This document shows positions 25,646 to 34,902 of a stretch of DNA of 64,000 nt, one piece after another. The notes beneath the pieces were generated by a model. That model was not told the origin of the DNA, searched no databases, and saw nothing but the letters and a program-made list of their open reading frames with translations. Position 1 is the first letter of the stretch, and each line of letters opens with the position of its first letter. This DNA comes from Paenibacillus nasutitermitis (GTDB taxonomy: Bacteria; Bacillota; Bacilli; Paenibacillales; Paenibacillaceae). The position numbers were made by a program, and so were the translations under genes. Location of the stretch: the NCBI RefSeq assembly GCF_014641075.1, contig NZ_BMHP01000011.1, positions 1-64,000 of the forward strand, written 5' to 3'.

Positions 25646-26692
25646 ATGCAGTCTCTCATCGAAATCCAGCAGCAGCTGCTGCCGGATGTACTTGCCATTA
25701 TGAAGAAAAGATATTTGATTCTCAGGCAAGTGATGTTATCCGACATGATTGGCCGCCGGACACTTGCCGCTTCACTGGATTTATCCGAGCGGGTGCTGCG
25801 CGCCGAAACAGACTTTTTGAAAGAACAGGGTCTGCTTCATGTGGAAACAGCCGGCATGCGCATCAGCGAATCCGGAAGAAAGCTTCTGGAGGACCTGGAG
25901 CCTTATTATAAGGAGATGTTTGGACTAACGGAGCTGGAGCAGCGGCTTCGCAAGCACTTTGGTCTCAAGCATGTATGGATTGTCCCGGGAGATTCCGACA
26001 CTTCTCCGCACACGAAGCGGGAGCTCGGTAAAGCCGGTGCTACGGCACTGCGCAAGATGATGAACAAGGACGATGTTATTGCCGTAACTGGCGGTTCGAC
26101 GCTCGCCTCGGTAGCCAATCAATTAACGACGCAGACGCCCCTGAAGGGCAACTGGTTTGTCCCGGCTCGCGGCGGACTGGGCGAAAGCCTCGATTATCAG
26201 GCGAATACGATCGTATCAACGATGGCCAAGCGGACCGGCGCCCATTACCGGCTGCTGCATGTTCCGGACCATTTAGGCGAAGGAGCTTATCTGACGTTGA
26301 TGCAGGAGGAGAACATCCGGGAAGTCGTCGATGTGATCCGCAGCGCCCGCATTGTCATTCACGGTATCGGAGACGCTATGGTGATGGCGCGGCGGCGGCG
26401 CGTTAACGAAGAGGTTATTGAAGCTTTAAAGGCGGAAGGCGCACTCGCCGAATCCTTCGGTTATTATTTTGACCGCGAGGGAGCGGTGGTCCATAAGATG
26501 CCGACTGCAGGACTTCGGCTGGAGGACATCCTGGAGACAGAAGTCGTCATTGCCATCGCCGGCGGGGGCAGCAAAGGCGAGGCGATAGCAGCCGTGATGC
26601 GTTTTGGCCACGACGATATACTCGTGACGGATGAAGCTGCGGCTCTTGTTATTACGGCCATACTGGACGAAGAACAGCAGGCATCTTTTTAA
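25646..26692 (+). CDS. cggR: central glycolytic genes regulator
   Basis: A 348-residue SorC/DeoR-type repressor. The N-terminal helix-turn-helix spans about residues 20-65 (RRTLAASLDLSERVLRAE) and the C-terminal SorC effector domain holds AVTGGSTLASVANQL and VIAIAGGGSKGEAI. In B. subtilis, fructose-1,6-bisphosphate relieves its repression. It lies first in the gapA-eno cluster, behind its own operator. GGAG is 13 bases before the ATG, somewhat far. Confidence 0.95.
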   Translation: MQSLIEIQQQLLPDVLAIMKKRYLILRQVMLSDMIGRRTLAASLDLSERVLRAETDFLKEQGLLHVETAGMRISESGRKLLEDLEPYYKEMFGLTELEQRLRKHFGLKHVWIVPGDSDTSPHTKRELGKAGATALRKMMNKDDVIAVTGGSTLASVANQLTTQTPLKGNWFVPARGGLGESLDYQANTIVSTMAKRTGAHYRLLHVPDHLGEGAYLTLMQEENIREVVDVIRSARIVIHGIGDAMVMARRRRVNEEVIEALKAEGALAESFGYYFDREGAVVHKMPTAGLRLEDILETEVVIAIAGGGSKGEAIAAVMRFGHDDILVTDEAAALVITAILDEEQQASF

Positions 26693-26807
26693 AGGCAACT
26701 GAAAAGACATACTTAGCGTGATCTTGACGACTGCAGGTGGCGATAGGGCTGCCTACCGGCAGGCGTCTTAAGATATATATTAAAATCAAGCCTAGGAGGA
26801 AACAACA

Positions 26808-27812
26808 ATGGTTAAAGTTGGTATTAATGGATTTGGTCGTATTGGTCGTAATGTATTCCGCGCTGCTCTGAACAACCCGGAAATTCAAGTGGTGGCTGTT
26901 AATGATTTGACAGACACGAATACACTGGCTCATTTGCTTAAATATGATACGACTCACGGTACACTGGACGCTAAGGTAGAAGCAAAAGAAGGCGCCCTGA
27001 TCGTTAACGGACGCGAAATCAAGGTGTTTGCCGAGCGTAATCCTGAGAACTTGCCTTGGGCTTCCGTAGGCGCTGAAATCGTAGTAGAATCCACGGGTAT
27101 CTTCACGGCGAAAGAAAAAGCCGAGCTTCATCTTAAAGGCGGAGCTAAAAAAGTAATCATCTCCGCACCTGCTTCCAATGAAGACATCACGATTGTTATG
27201 GGCGTGAACGAAGAGAAATACGATCCTTCGGCTCACACGGTTATCTCCAACGCTTCTTGTACAACGAACTGTCTGGCTCCATTCGCCAAAGTAATCCACG
27301 AAAAATTCGGAATCGTCAAAGGTATGATGACGACGGTTCACTCTTATACAAATGACCAATCCGTTCTGGATGTGCCGCACAAGGATCTGCGTCGTGCCCG
27401 TGCAGCTGCCGAGAACATCATTCCTTCATCCACTGGCGCGGCAAAAGCGATCTCCCTTGTTCTGCCTGAGCTTAAAGGCAAGCTGAACGGTATGTCGATG
27501 CGCGTTCCAACTCCAAACGTTTCCCTGACGGATCTGGTTGTTGAATTGAAAAACAACGTTACCGTTGAAGAAGTGAACAATGCCCTGAAAGCTGCTTCCG
27601 AAGGCGAGCTTAAAGGCATCCTTAACTACTCCGAGGAGCCGCTTGTATCGAGCGACTACAATGGCGATCCTGCTTCTTCCACCATCGACGCGCTGTCGAC
27701 AATGGTTGTTGAAGGCAACATGGTCAAAATCATTTCTTGGTACGATAACGAGTGGGGCTACTCCAACCGTGTAGTTGACCTTGCCGTTTATATTGCATCC
27801 AAAGGACTGTAG
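26808..27812 (+). CDS. gapA: glyceraldehyde-3-phosphate dehydrogenase, glycolytic
   Basis: A 334-residue NAD-dependent enzyme. The dinucleotide site is KVGINGFGRIGRNVFRAAL; the catalytic cysteine is in SNASCTTNCLAP near residue 152. Placement after cggR argues for the glycolytic GapA rather than gluconeogenic GapB. A strong TAGGAGGAAAC ribosome site precedes the ATG. Confidence 0.97.
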   Translation: MVKVGINGFGRIGRNVFRAALNNPEIQVVAVNDLTDTNTLAHLLKYDTTHGTLDAKVEAKEGALIVNGREIKVFAERNPENLPWASVGAEIVVESTGIFTAKEKAELHLKGGAKKVIISAPASNEDITIVMGVNEEKYDPSAHTVISNASCTTNCLAPFAKVIHEKFGIVKGMMTTVHSYTNDQSVLDVPHKDLRRARAAAENIIPSSTGAAKAISLVLPELKGKLNGMSMRVPTPNVSLTDLVVELKNNVTVEEVNNALKAASEGELKGILNYSEEPLVSSDYNGDPASSTIDALSTMVVEGNMVKIISWYDNEWGYSNRVVDLAVYIASKGL

Positions 27813-28269
27813 GAGTCATAACCCCCTAAATCCCCCTTGATAAGGGGGACCCCGAGGGTTCCCCTCTGGACACCCCATATTTTCGAAGGAGCTGCTTGTG
27901 GCAGCTCCTTCGCGGCGGTTTGCGGAGGCCCGCTTTACGTCCATAGAGCAGCCCCATTCGGCTGCTCCGGGACCCAGCTTTACTGAAGCGCTCCTTTGCC
28001 ACGGGATAAAACCCGAGCCAAAAGGCTTTAAAGCTTTAGAGCATTTTCGCCTTCGGCGTTTTTTACTACAGGATAACCTGAGGGAATCGCCTTGATGAAA
28101 GCTTCAATGAAAAAGAATTCGAGATCCCCTTTTTTGGGGAAATAATAGATAGATAAACCTGCAAAGAATTGCGGGATGGATAGCGTGGAGAGCTTTGCAT
28201 AGAATCTAGACCCTTTAGAGCGTTATTCCCTGACGGGGAAATTAAGGGTTACCTTAGGAGGGTTACGGG
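27813..28269 (+). other. gapA-pgk gap rich in hairpins
   Basis: No credible gene in 457 bases. Hairpins: TCCCCCTT/AAGGGGGA at 27830-27849; CGAAGGAGCTGC/GCAGCTCCTTCG at 27884-27912; GAGCAGCC/GGCTGCTC at 27946-27967; CGCC/GGCG plus six T at 28048-28064, terminator-like; TCCCC/GGGGA around a T-run at 28123-28139; TTCCC/GGGGAA near 28226-28241. Transcripts leaving gapA may be processed or attenuated here before pgk. Confidence 0.75.
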
Positions 28270-29451
28270 ATGAACAAAAAAAGTGTACGTGATGTTGAGG
28301 TGGCCGGCAAACGCGTGTTTGTACGCGTGGATTTCAATGTGCCTTTAGAAAACGGCGCAATCACGGACGACAAGCGCATTCGCGAAACGCTGCCGACAAT
28401 CAACTATCTGGTTGAAAAAGGCGCAAAGGTCATTCTGGCCAGTCATCTTGGCCGCCCGAAAGGACAAGTTGTCGAAGAACTTCGTCTGACGCCTGCGGCA
28501 GAACGTCTCTCCGAGCTGCTTGGCAAGAAGGTGCTTAAAGCCGATGAGGTCATCGGCGATGCCGTCAAGTCGCAAATCAGCGACATGCAAGACGGCGATG
28601 TGCTTCTGCTGGAGAACGTCCGCTTCGAAGCAGGCGAAGAGAAGAATGATCCGGCGCTTGCGAAAGCTTTTGCCGAATTGGCCGACTTGTTTGTCAATGA
28701 CGCATTCGGCGCTGCTCACCGTGCCCATGCTTCTACCGAAGGCATTGCTCATTTCCTGCCGGCCGTATCCGGTCTGTTGATGGAACGCGAGCTTGATGTG
28801 CTCGGCAGAGCGCTGCAAAATCCGGAGCGTCCGTTCACGGCGATTGTCGGCGGCTCCAAGGTTAAGGATAAAATCGACGTTATCAATAAGATGATCGAAA
28901 TCGCAGACAACATCATTATCGGCGGCGGGTTGTCCTATACGTTCTTCAAGGCCCAGGGCCATGAGATCGGACAATCTCTTTGCGACGACTCCAAGCTTGA
29001 GCTGACGAAGGATTTTATCGAGAAAGCGAAGAAGCTTGGCAAGCAGTTCCTGCTGCCGGTGGATATCGTCGTCTCGGATGATTTCAGCGCAAGCGCCAAT
29101 ACCAAAATTGTCGACATCGATGGCATCCCGGCTGACTGGGAAGGCATTGATATCGGGCCGAAATCCCGTGAAATATTTGCGGACGTCATTAAAAATTCGA
29201 AGCTTGTCGTCTGGAACGGACCGATGGGCGTTTTTGAAATCGAGCCTTTCTCCCATGGTACCCAAGCCGTTGCCCGCGCTTGTGCGGAAACGTCTGCTTA
29301 CACGGTTATCGGCGGTGGCGATTCCGCCGCAGCGGCGGAGAAGTTCGGTCTCGCCGATAAAATGGACCATATCTCCACCGGCGGCGGCGCATCTCTCGAA
29401 TTTATGGAAGGCAAAGCGCTTCCGGGCGTGGTTGCCTTGAACGACAAGTAG
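28270..29451 (+). CDS. pgk: phosphoglycerate kinase
   Basis: A 393-residue two-domain kinase making ATP from 1,3-bisphosphoglycerate. It shows RVFVRVDFNVPL at the N terminus, LASHLGRPKG, the hinge-side IVGGSKVKDKI, and the nucleotide loop VIGGGDSAAAAEKFG. TAGGAGGGTTAC precedes the ATG. Confidence 0.97.
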   Translation: MNKKSVRDVEVAGKRVFVRVDFNVPLENGAITDDKRIRETLPTINYLVEKGAKVILASHLGRPKGQVVEELRLTPAAERLSELLGKKVLKADEVIGDAVKSQISDMQDGDVLLLENVRFEAGEEKNDPALAKAFAELADLFVNDAFGAAHRAHASTEGIAHFLPAVSGLLMERELDVLGRALQNPERPFTAIVGGSKVKDKIDVINKMIEIADNIIIGGGLSYTFFKAQGHEIGQSLCDDSKLELTKDFIEKAKKLGKQFLLPVDIVVSDDFSASANTKIVDIDGIPADWEGIDIGPKSREIFADVIKNSKLVVWNGPMGVFEIEPFSHGTQAVARACAETSAYTVIGGGDSAAAAEKFGLADKMDHISTGGGASLEFMEGKALPGVVALNDK

Positions 29452-29474
29452 GATAGCAAGAGGCAGAGGATCAA

Positions 29475-29651
29475 GCTTTGCGGGGTTCATGCTCCGCAAA
29501 GCCAAGTAACGCTTTCGGAGCAGCTTTGCTTCGCAAAGCCAAGTAACGCTTTCGGAGCAGCTTTGCTCCGCAAAGCCAAGTAACGCTTTCGGAGCAGCTT
29601 TGCTTCGCAAAGCCAAGTAACGCTTTCGAAGCAGCTTTGCTTCGCAAAGCC
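29475..29651 (+). repeat. 37-bp tandem repeat between pgk and tpiA
   Basis: Units end with GCC at 29501, 29538, 29575, 29612 and 29649: an exact 37-base period, four full copies and a partial first one. Each has GCTTTGC facing GCAAAGC around a TTC or TCC loop, then AAGTAACGCT as spacer. The last copy runs straight into the tpiA ribosome site (GAGGAG). The minus strand is open in all frames over the array only because 37 is not a multiple of 3. Confidence 0.95.
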
Positions 29652-29666
29652 TGAGGAGCTGACGTA

Positions 29667-30419
29667 ATGCGTAAACCGATAATTGCAGGCAACTGGAAAA
29701 TGTTCAAAACGATTTCCGAAGCGGAATCTTTCTTCGCCGATGTAAAGGGAAAAGCGGAAATTGACGGCGTCGAAGCTGTCATTTGCGCGCCTTACCTGAC
29801 ACTTCCGGCACTCGTAGAAGCTGCCAAAGGGACAACGATCGCCATTGGCGCGCAAAATCTTCATTTTGAGGACAATGGCGCATTTACGGGTGAAATCAGC
29901 GGTTTGATGCTTAAAGATCTTGGTGTGCAGTACGTAATTATTGGCCATTCCGAGCGCCGCGCTTATTTCCAGGAGACGGACGAGATCGTGAACAAGAAGG
30001 TTCACGCCGCATTCAAGCATGGCCTGACACCAATCGTTTGTGTGGGCGAGAAGCTGGAAGAGCGCGAAGCGGGCCAAACCAAAGATGTATGCAACCTGCA
30101 AACCGTTGCTGCTTTCCAAGGCCTTTCGGCCGAGCAAGCGGCACAGGTTGTTATTGCCTATGAGCCAATCTGGGCAATCGGCACAGGCAAATCGTCCACT
30201 TCGGCGGATGCTGAAGATGTGATTGCTTTCATCCGCGGCGTTGTGGCTGGTCTATATGATGCTACTGTTGCGGATGCTGTCCGCATTCAATACGGCGGCA
30301 GCGTCAAGCCGAACAACATTGCGGAATATATGGCTGAATCAAACATAGACGGCGCGCTGGTAGGCGGCGCAAGCCTGGAGGCCGCTTCTTACGTTCAGCT
30401 CGTGGAAGGGGCGAAGTAA
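29667..30419 (+). CDS. tpiA: triosephosphate isomerase
   Basis: A 250-residue TIM barrel. Lys in GNWKMFK, catalytic His in VIIGHSERRAYF and catalytic Glu in AYEPIWAIGTGK are all present; the C-terminal phosphate loop is GGASLEAASY. Its stop lies one base before the gpmI ATG. Confidence 0.97.
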   Translation: MRKPIIAGNWKMFKTISEAESFFADVKGKAEIDGVEAVICAPYLTLPALVEAAKGTTIAIGAQNLHFEDNGAFTGEISGLMLKDLGVQYVIIGHSERRAYFQETDEIVNKKVHAAFKHGLTPIVCVGEKLEEREAGQTKDVCNLQTVAAFQGLSAEQAAQVVIAYEPIWAIGTGKSSTSADAEDVIAFIRGVVAGLYDATVADAVRIQYGGSVKPNNIAEYMAESNIDGALVGGASLEAASYVQLVEGAK

Positions 30420-30420
30420 G

Positions 30421-31959
30421 ATGACTGCTCCCAAACCGGTCGCTCTTATTATTTTGGATGGCTTTGGCCTTCGCAACGATGTAACGGGCAATGCCGTTGC
30501 ACAAGCGCATAAGCCGAATTATGACCGTTACTGGTCAAGCTATCCGCATACAACCCTGACGGCCTGCGGGGAAGCAGTTGGTTTGCCGGAAGGGCAAATG
30601 GGCAACTCCGAGGTCGGCCATTTGAACATCGGTTCCGGCCGCATTGTTTATCAGGAATTGACCCGTATCAGCAAATCGATCCGCGACGGCGAGTTTTTCG
30701 ATAATGAAACACTGGTCGGTGCGGTGAGATATGCGAAGGAAAACGGCAAAAAGCTTCATCTGTACGGGCTTCTCTCCGACGGCGGTGTACACAGCCATAT
30801 CGGGCACTTGTTCGCGCTGCTTGATCTGGCTAAGAAAGAGCAATTTTTCGAGGTGTACATCCATGCGTTCCTGGATGGCCGCGATGTGTCGCCGGACAGC
30901 GCTCTTGGTTTCATGGAGAAGCTGGTTGCCAAAATTGAAGAGGTTGGCGTCGGCAAGATTGCAACCGTACAAGGCCGATATTATGCGATGGACCGCGACA
31001 AACGCTGGGAACGGACGGAGAAGTCCTACCGTGCCATGGTCTACGGCGAAGGTCCGCAATATATGGATCCTCTTGAAGCGGTAAAAGAATCCTACGAGAA
31101 ATCCGTCATGGATGAATTTGTGCTTCCAACGGTCATTGTGCAGGCAAATGGCGATCCTGTCGGTCTTGTTGAGTCCGAGGATGCCGTTGTATTCTTCAAT
31201 TTCCGTTCGGATCGTGCGATTCAATTGTCGCAGGTGTTTACCAACAGCGATTTCCACGGATTCAAACGGGGCTCGAAGCAGCCCAAAAACCTGTATTTTG
31301 TTTGTCTGACCAAGTTCAGCGATACCGTCGAGGGCTACATTGCCTATAAACCAAAGAACCTGGACAACACGCTTGGAGAGGTGCTTGTACAGAACGGCAA
31401 GAAGCAGCTTCGTATTGCCGAAACGGAGAAATATCCGCATGTGACCTTCTTCTTCAGCGGGGGCCGCGATGTGGAGCTTCCGGGAGAAACCCGGATTCTG
31501 ATCGGCTCGCCTAAGGTTGCCACCTATGATCTGCAGCCGGAGATGAGCGCTTACGAGGTTGCGGAAGCGGCAGTTAAGGAGATTGAGGCAGACAATCAGG
31601 ATGCCATTATTCTTAATTTTGCCAATCCGGATATGGTTGGGCACTCCGGCATGCTGGAGCCAACGATCAAAGCCATCGAAGCTACGGATGCGTGTCTGGG
31701 CAGAGTAGTGGAAGCCGTTCTGGCCAAAGGCGGCGTCTGTCTGATTACGGCAGACCATGGCAATGCGGATATGGTGATTGACGAGGAAGGCCTTCCGTTC
31801 ACCGCCCATACGACCAATCCGGTTCCCTTCATCGTAACAAAGCCTGGGGTTTCCCTGCGTGAGGATGGCATTCTGGCAGATATCGCGCCGACCATTCTCA
31901 GCTTGATGGAGCTGACGCAGCCGATTGAAATGACCGGGAAATCGATGATTAAGGAATAA
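30421..31959 (+). CDS. gpmI: 2,3-bisphosphoglycerate-independent phosphoglycerate mutase
   Basis: A 512-residue manganese enzyme of the alkaline-phosphatase superfamily. The catalytic serine is in GQMGNSEVGHLNIG; metal-site motifs are LIILDGFG at the N terminus and LITADHGNADMV near the C terminus. The ribosome site (GGAAGGGG) lies inside the tpiA end, so translation is probably coupled. Confidence 0.97.
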   Translation: MTAPKPVALIILDGFGLRNDVTGNAVAQAHKPNYDRYWSSYPHTTLTACGEAVGLPEGQMGNSEVGHLNIGSGRIVYQELTRISKSIRDGEFFDNETLVGAVRYAKENGKKLHLYGLLSDGGVHSHIGHLFALLDLAKKEQFFEVYIHAFLDGRDVSPDSALGFMEKLVAKIEEVGVGKIATVQGRYYAMDRDKRWERTEKSYRAMVYGEGPQYMDPLEAVKESYEKSVMDEFVLPTVIVQANGDPVGLVESEDAVVFFNFRSDRAIQLSQVFTNSDFHGFKRGSKQPKNLYFVCLTKFSDTVEGYIAYKPKNLDNTLGEVLVQNGKKQLRIAETEKYPHVTFFFSGGRDVELPGETRILIGSPKVATYDLQPEMSAYEVAEAAVKEIEADNQDAIILNFANPDMVGHSGMLEPTIKAIEATDACLGRVVEAVLAKGGVCLITADHGNADMVIDEEGLPFTAHTTNPVPFIVTKPGVSLREDGILADIAPTILSLMELTQPIEMTGKSMIKE

Positions 31960-32067
31960 CGGACGGGTATGGTATAGTAAGAGAAGTGTCTGACAGAGCA
32001 GCTGCAGCTGCTTCAATGGTAAATCACGTGATGTTCTTATCTCATCCATTAAAGGAGTGTTTGGTAC

Positions 32068-33363
32068 ATGTCTATTATTACTGACGTATATGCTCGCGAA
32101 GTGCTCGATTCAAGGGGCAACCCGACGGTCGAAGTGGAAGTATCTCTGGAATCCGGCGGCAAGGGCAGCGCAATCGTGCCTTCCGGCGCTTCCACCGGTG
32201 CATACGAAGCGGTTGAGCTTCGTGATGGCGACAAATCCCGTTACCTCGGCAAAGGCGTTCTGAAGGCCGTTGAGAACGTCAACACCATCATTGCTCCGGA
32301 AATTATCGGACTGGATGCATTGGATCAAGTGCTGATCGACCGTAAAATGATTTCCCTTGACGGTACGCACAATAAAGGCAAGCTCGGCGCCAATGCCATT
32401 CTCGCCGTTTCGATGGCGGTTGCCCGTGCTGCTGCTGACGCTCTGAATGTATCACTGTATACTTACCTGGGCGGATTCAACGCCAAAACGCTTCCGGTAC
32501 CGATGATGAATATCGTCAATGGCGGCGAGCATGCCGACAACAACATTGATGTTCAGGAGTTCATGGTTCTGCCGGTTGGTGCGGAAAGCTTCAAAGAAGC
32601 GCTTCGCATCGGCGCAGAAATTTTCCATAACTTGAAATCGGTGCTGAAGGACAAAGGGCTGAACACCGCTGTCGGCGACGAAGGCGGTTTTGCTCCTAAC
32701 CTTGGTTCCAATGAAGAAGCCATCACCACCATTATCTCCGCGATCGAACGTGCCGGCTACAAGCCTGGCGTTGATGTATTCCTGGGTATGGACGTGGCTT
32801 CCACGGAATTCTTCAAAGACGGTAAATACCATCTGGAAGGCGAAGGAAAGTCCTTCACGCCAGCTGAGTTTGTTGACCTGCTTGCTTCCTGGGCGGACAA
32901 ATATCCGATCATTACGATCGAAGACGGCTGCTCCGAAGATGACTGGGAAGGCTGGAAGCTGCTTACCGAGAAATTGGGCGGCAAAGTACAGCTTGTCGGC
33001 GACGATCTGTTCGTGACGAACACCGAGCGTCTGTCCACAGGTATCGAGAAAGGCATCGGCAACTCGATCCTTGTTAAAGTTAACCAAATCGGTTCGCTTA
33101 CCGAAACTTTTGATGCCATTGAAATGGCCAAGCGCGCAGGCTACACAGCTGTTATCTCCCACCGTTCCGGTGAGTCCGAGGACAGCACCATTGCCGATAT
33201 CGCGGTTGCTACCAACGCAGGTCAAATCAAAACCGGCGCTCCGTCCCGTACGGACCGCGTTGCCAAATACAATCAACTGCTTCGCATCGAGGACCAATTG
33301 GGTTCGACAGCGATTTACGCAGGCAAAAGCGCATTTTACAACTTGAAAAATTTCAAGAAGTAA
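32068..33363 (+). CDS. eno: enolase
   Basis: A 431-residue magnesium enzyme dehydrating 2-phosphoglycerate; also a frequent surface and degradosome protein in Firmicutes. Motifs include AREVLDSRGNPTVEVEV, GDEGGFAPNLGSNEE, the active-site lysine in ILVKVNQIGSLTET and SHRSGESEDSTIAD. AAAGGAGTG precedes the ATG. Last gene of the glycolytic cluster; a possible own promoter (TGGTATAGT) lies about 95 bases upstream. Confidence 0.97.
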   Translation: MSIITDVYAREVLDSRGNPTVEVEVSLESGGKGSAIVPSGASTGAYEAVELRDGDKSRYLGKGVLKAVENVNTIIAPEIIGLDALDQVLIDRKMISLDGTHNKGKLGANAILAVSMAVARAAADALNVSLYTYLGGFNAKTLPVPMMNIVNGGEHADNNIDVQEFMVLPVGAESFKEALRIGAEIFHNLKSVLKDKGLNTAVGDEGGFAPNLGSNEEAITTIISAIERAGYKPGVDVFLGMDVASTEFFKDGKYHLEGEGKSFTPAEFVDLLASWADKYPIITIEDGCSEDDWEGWKLLTEKLGGKVQLVGDDLFVTNTERLSTGIEKGIGNSILVKVNQIGSLTETFDAIEMAKRAGYTAVISHRSGESEDSTIADIAVATNAGQIKTGAPSRTDRVAKYNQLLRIEDQLGSTAIYAGKSAFYNLKNFKK

Positions 33364-33437
33364 TCGGCCGAATAACCAAATGAAATAAGAATGTCCCAAC
33401 AGGCGCAGTAATAAGCATGCGGATGTTCGTTATAATA

Positions 33438-33484
33438 AGGGGAGTGAAGGCGGATAGGGTTCCGCCGGACCTCCTCTTTTTTAT
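33438..33484 (+). terminator. terminator after eno
   Basis: GGAG...GGCGGA and TCCGCC...CTCC pair around TAGGGT, followed by TCTTTTTTATT. A second hairpin GGGTGG/CCGCCC (TTCG loop) lies at 33490-33505. A TATAAT at 33431-33436 just before it has no matching -35. Confidence 0.8.
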
Positions 33485-33594
33485 TGTCGGGTGGTTCGCC
33501 GCCCGCAAACAATAAGCATATGCTTCCGAAGTATTTTTTGCTTAACCAGGCGGAATTGCTCCGATGCCGCAAAAAATTTTAGGACGGTGTACAA

Positions 33595-34359
33595 GTGACA
33601 AAACCAATAGTGGGCTTACAGTTATATACGCTTCGTGATTTGACGGAAATGGACTTCCTGGGCACAATTCACAAGGTAGCAGAGATGGGGTATCGGGCGG
33701 TTGAATTTGCCGGGTATTTTGACACGCCGGCGAAGGAGTTGAAGGCGGTGCTGGACAGTACGGGCCTTGAAGCGCCTTCCGCTCACGTGGGACTGGACTT
33801 CACTTCGCCGGAAAAGGCGCGGGAGCAGCTCGCCAAGCAGATTGAGTACGCTCAGGAAATTGGCTTGAAATATATGGTTACGCCATGGGCGCCGGTCCCT
33901 GAGGATCCGACGGAAGACGATGTGGACAGCCTTGCGGCTATCCTGGAAGCTGCAGGCAGGCTGGTCAATGAGGCTGGCATGAAATATGGCTACCACAACC
34001 ATGATTTTGAATTCAAGCTGGTTAACGGCAAACCCTTGATGGATTTTCTGCTGGAGCGGGTTCCCGCGGAGTACCTGTTTGCTGAATTCGATCTGGGCTG
34101 GATTCATATGGGCGGTCAGAAGCCCCTGGATTACGTCACCCGCTATGCCGGTCGTGTACCGCTTGTGCATTTCAAGGATTTCGGCGAAGGCCGCCGTGAC
34201 ACAGAGGTTGGCAAAGGGGTCGTCGATCTGAAAAGCGTGCTGGGCGTTGCCGGGCAGGCCGGCATAGAGTATTTTATCGTGGAGCAGGAGGAATTTCGTT
34301 CCTCGTCGCTGGAAAGCGCAAAAATCAGTCTGGAATTTTTCCGTGAAAACGGGTTTTAA
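33595..34359 (+). CDS. sugar phosphate isomerase/epimerase-like TIM barrel
   Basis: A 254-residue AP-endonuclease-2-type TIM barrel, as in IolE, hydroxypyruvate isomerase and tagatose epimerases. It shows VGLQLYTLRD at the N terminus, then GYHNHDFEF, EFDLGWIHMGG and VHFKDFGEG, which carry the metal-binding Glu, His and Asp residues. The start is a GTG with AGGACGG upstream. Substrate cannot be told from sequence. Confidence 0.85.
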   Translation: MTKPIVGLQLYTLRDLTEMDFLGTIHKVAEMGYRAVEFAGYFDTPAKELKAVLDSTGLEAPSAHVGLDFTSPEKAREQLAKQIEYAQEIGLKYMVTPWAPVPEDPTEDDVDSLAAILEAAGRLVNEAGMKYGYHNHDFEFKLVNGKPLMDFLLERVPAEYLFAEFDLGWIHMGGQKPLDYVTRYAGRVPLVHFKDFGEGRRDTEVGKGVVDLKSVLGVAGQAGIEYFIVEQEEFRSSSLESAKISLEFFRENGF

Positions 34360-34386
34360 ACGAGAGAGATACGAGCGATATCTGCC

Positions 34387-34415
34387 TTGTAATCGTTTAA
34401 TTGCTGTGATACAAT
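34387..34415 (+). promoter_or_regulatory. promoter of secG
   Basis: TTGTAA and TACAAT stand 17 bases apart, about 82 bases before the secG ATG. Confidence 0.65.
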
Positions 34416-34496
34416 AAAAATGCTGTTTTACTGGTCTTGTCTCTCGCAGATGGACAAGGCAGCGGCAAAAGATGCTCCTTATTTGGAGGTGGAACC

Positions 34497-34730
34497 ATGG
34501 AAGTTACATTTAGAATTTTGCTTGTTATTTTCGCAGTGGGCTTGATCGCTGTCGTTCTTTTACAAAAAGGCAAAAGCGCAGGATTATCGGGTGCGATCTC
34601 TGGCGGTGCCGAGCATTTGTTCGGTAAACAAAAGGCCCGCGGCCTTGATTTGTTTTTGCAGCGCCTGACAATAGGCATTGCTGTCGGATTTTTTGTGCTT
34701 GCGTTGATTGTTGCTTACTTAGTCAAATAA
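34497..34730 (+). CDS. secG: preprotein translocase subunit SecG
   Basis: A 77-residue protein with two membrane helices (ILLVIFAVGLIAVVLL and LTIGIAVGFFVLALIVAYLV) joined by a loop with GLSGAISGGAEHLFGKQKARG, typical of SecG. TTGGAGGTGG precedes the ATG at 34497. The secG-rnr-smpB-ssrA order is conserved in Bacillus. Confidence 0.95.
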   Translation: MEVTFRILLVIFAVGLIAVVLLQKGKSAGLSGAISGGAEHLFGKQKARGLDLFLQRLTIGIAVGFFVLALIVAYLVK

Positions 34731-34747
34731 GTGGAAGCTATGCAGCG

Positions 34748-34776
34748 AAAAGCGGGATGACCCCCGCTTTTTTTTA
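34748..34776 (+). terminator. terminator of secG
   Basis: AAAGCGGG and CCCGCTTT form the stem, followed by a run of eight T in total. Confidence 0.9.
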
Positions 34777-34819
34777 TTTGCAACTAAGCGGCAGCGGATG
34801 GTGGCAGCCACTTTCGTGT

Positions 34820-34833
34820 ATACTATATAGTAT
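34820..34833. promoter_or_regulatory. 14-bp perfect palindrome before rnr
   Basis: ATACTATATAGTAT is fully self-complementary and overlaps -10-like hexamers. It lies 69 bases before the rnr start, so it could be an operator for an unknown repressor or simply an AT-rich promoter core. Confidence 0.5.
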
Positions 34834-34902
34834 ATGGTAATCTATCAACCGACTGCTGCATATTCATATAGACGGCATAGGGATACACGAGGTGAGAGGA
34901 AT

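Noticed and set aside
27898..28095. 65-codon frame between gapA and pgk
   Set aside because: It runs through several hairpins and has no protein-like features.
28345..29616. 423-codon open frame on the minus strand opposite pgk
   Set aside because: It is an antisense shadow of pgk; pgk has full family motifs and a strong ribosome site. The extension over the repeat array is an effect of the 37-base period.
30535..32049. 504-codon open frame opposite gpmI
   Set aside because: Shadow frame; gpmI is complete with all catalytic motifs, and the antisense translation has no recognisable family character.
32452..33399. 315-codon minus-strand frame opposite eno
   Set aside because: Shadow of enolase.
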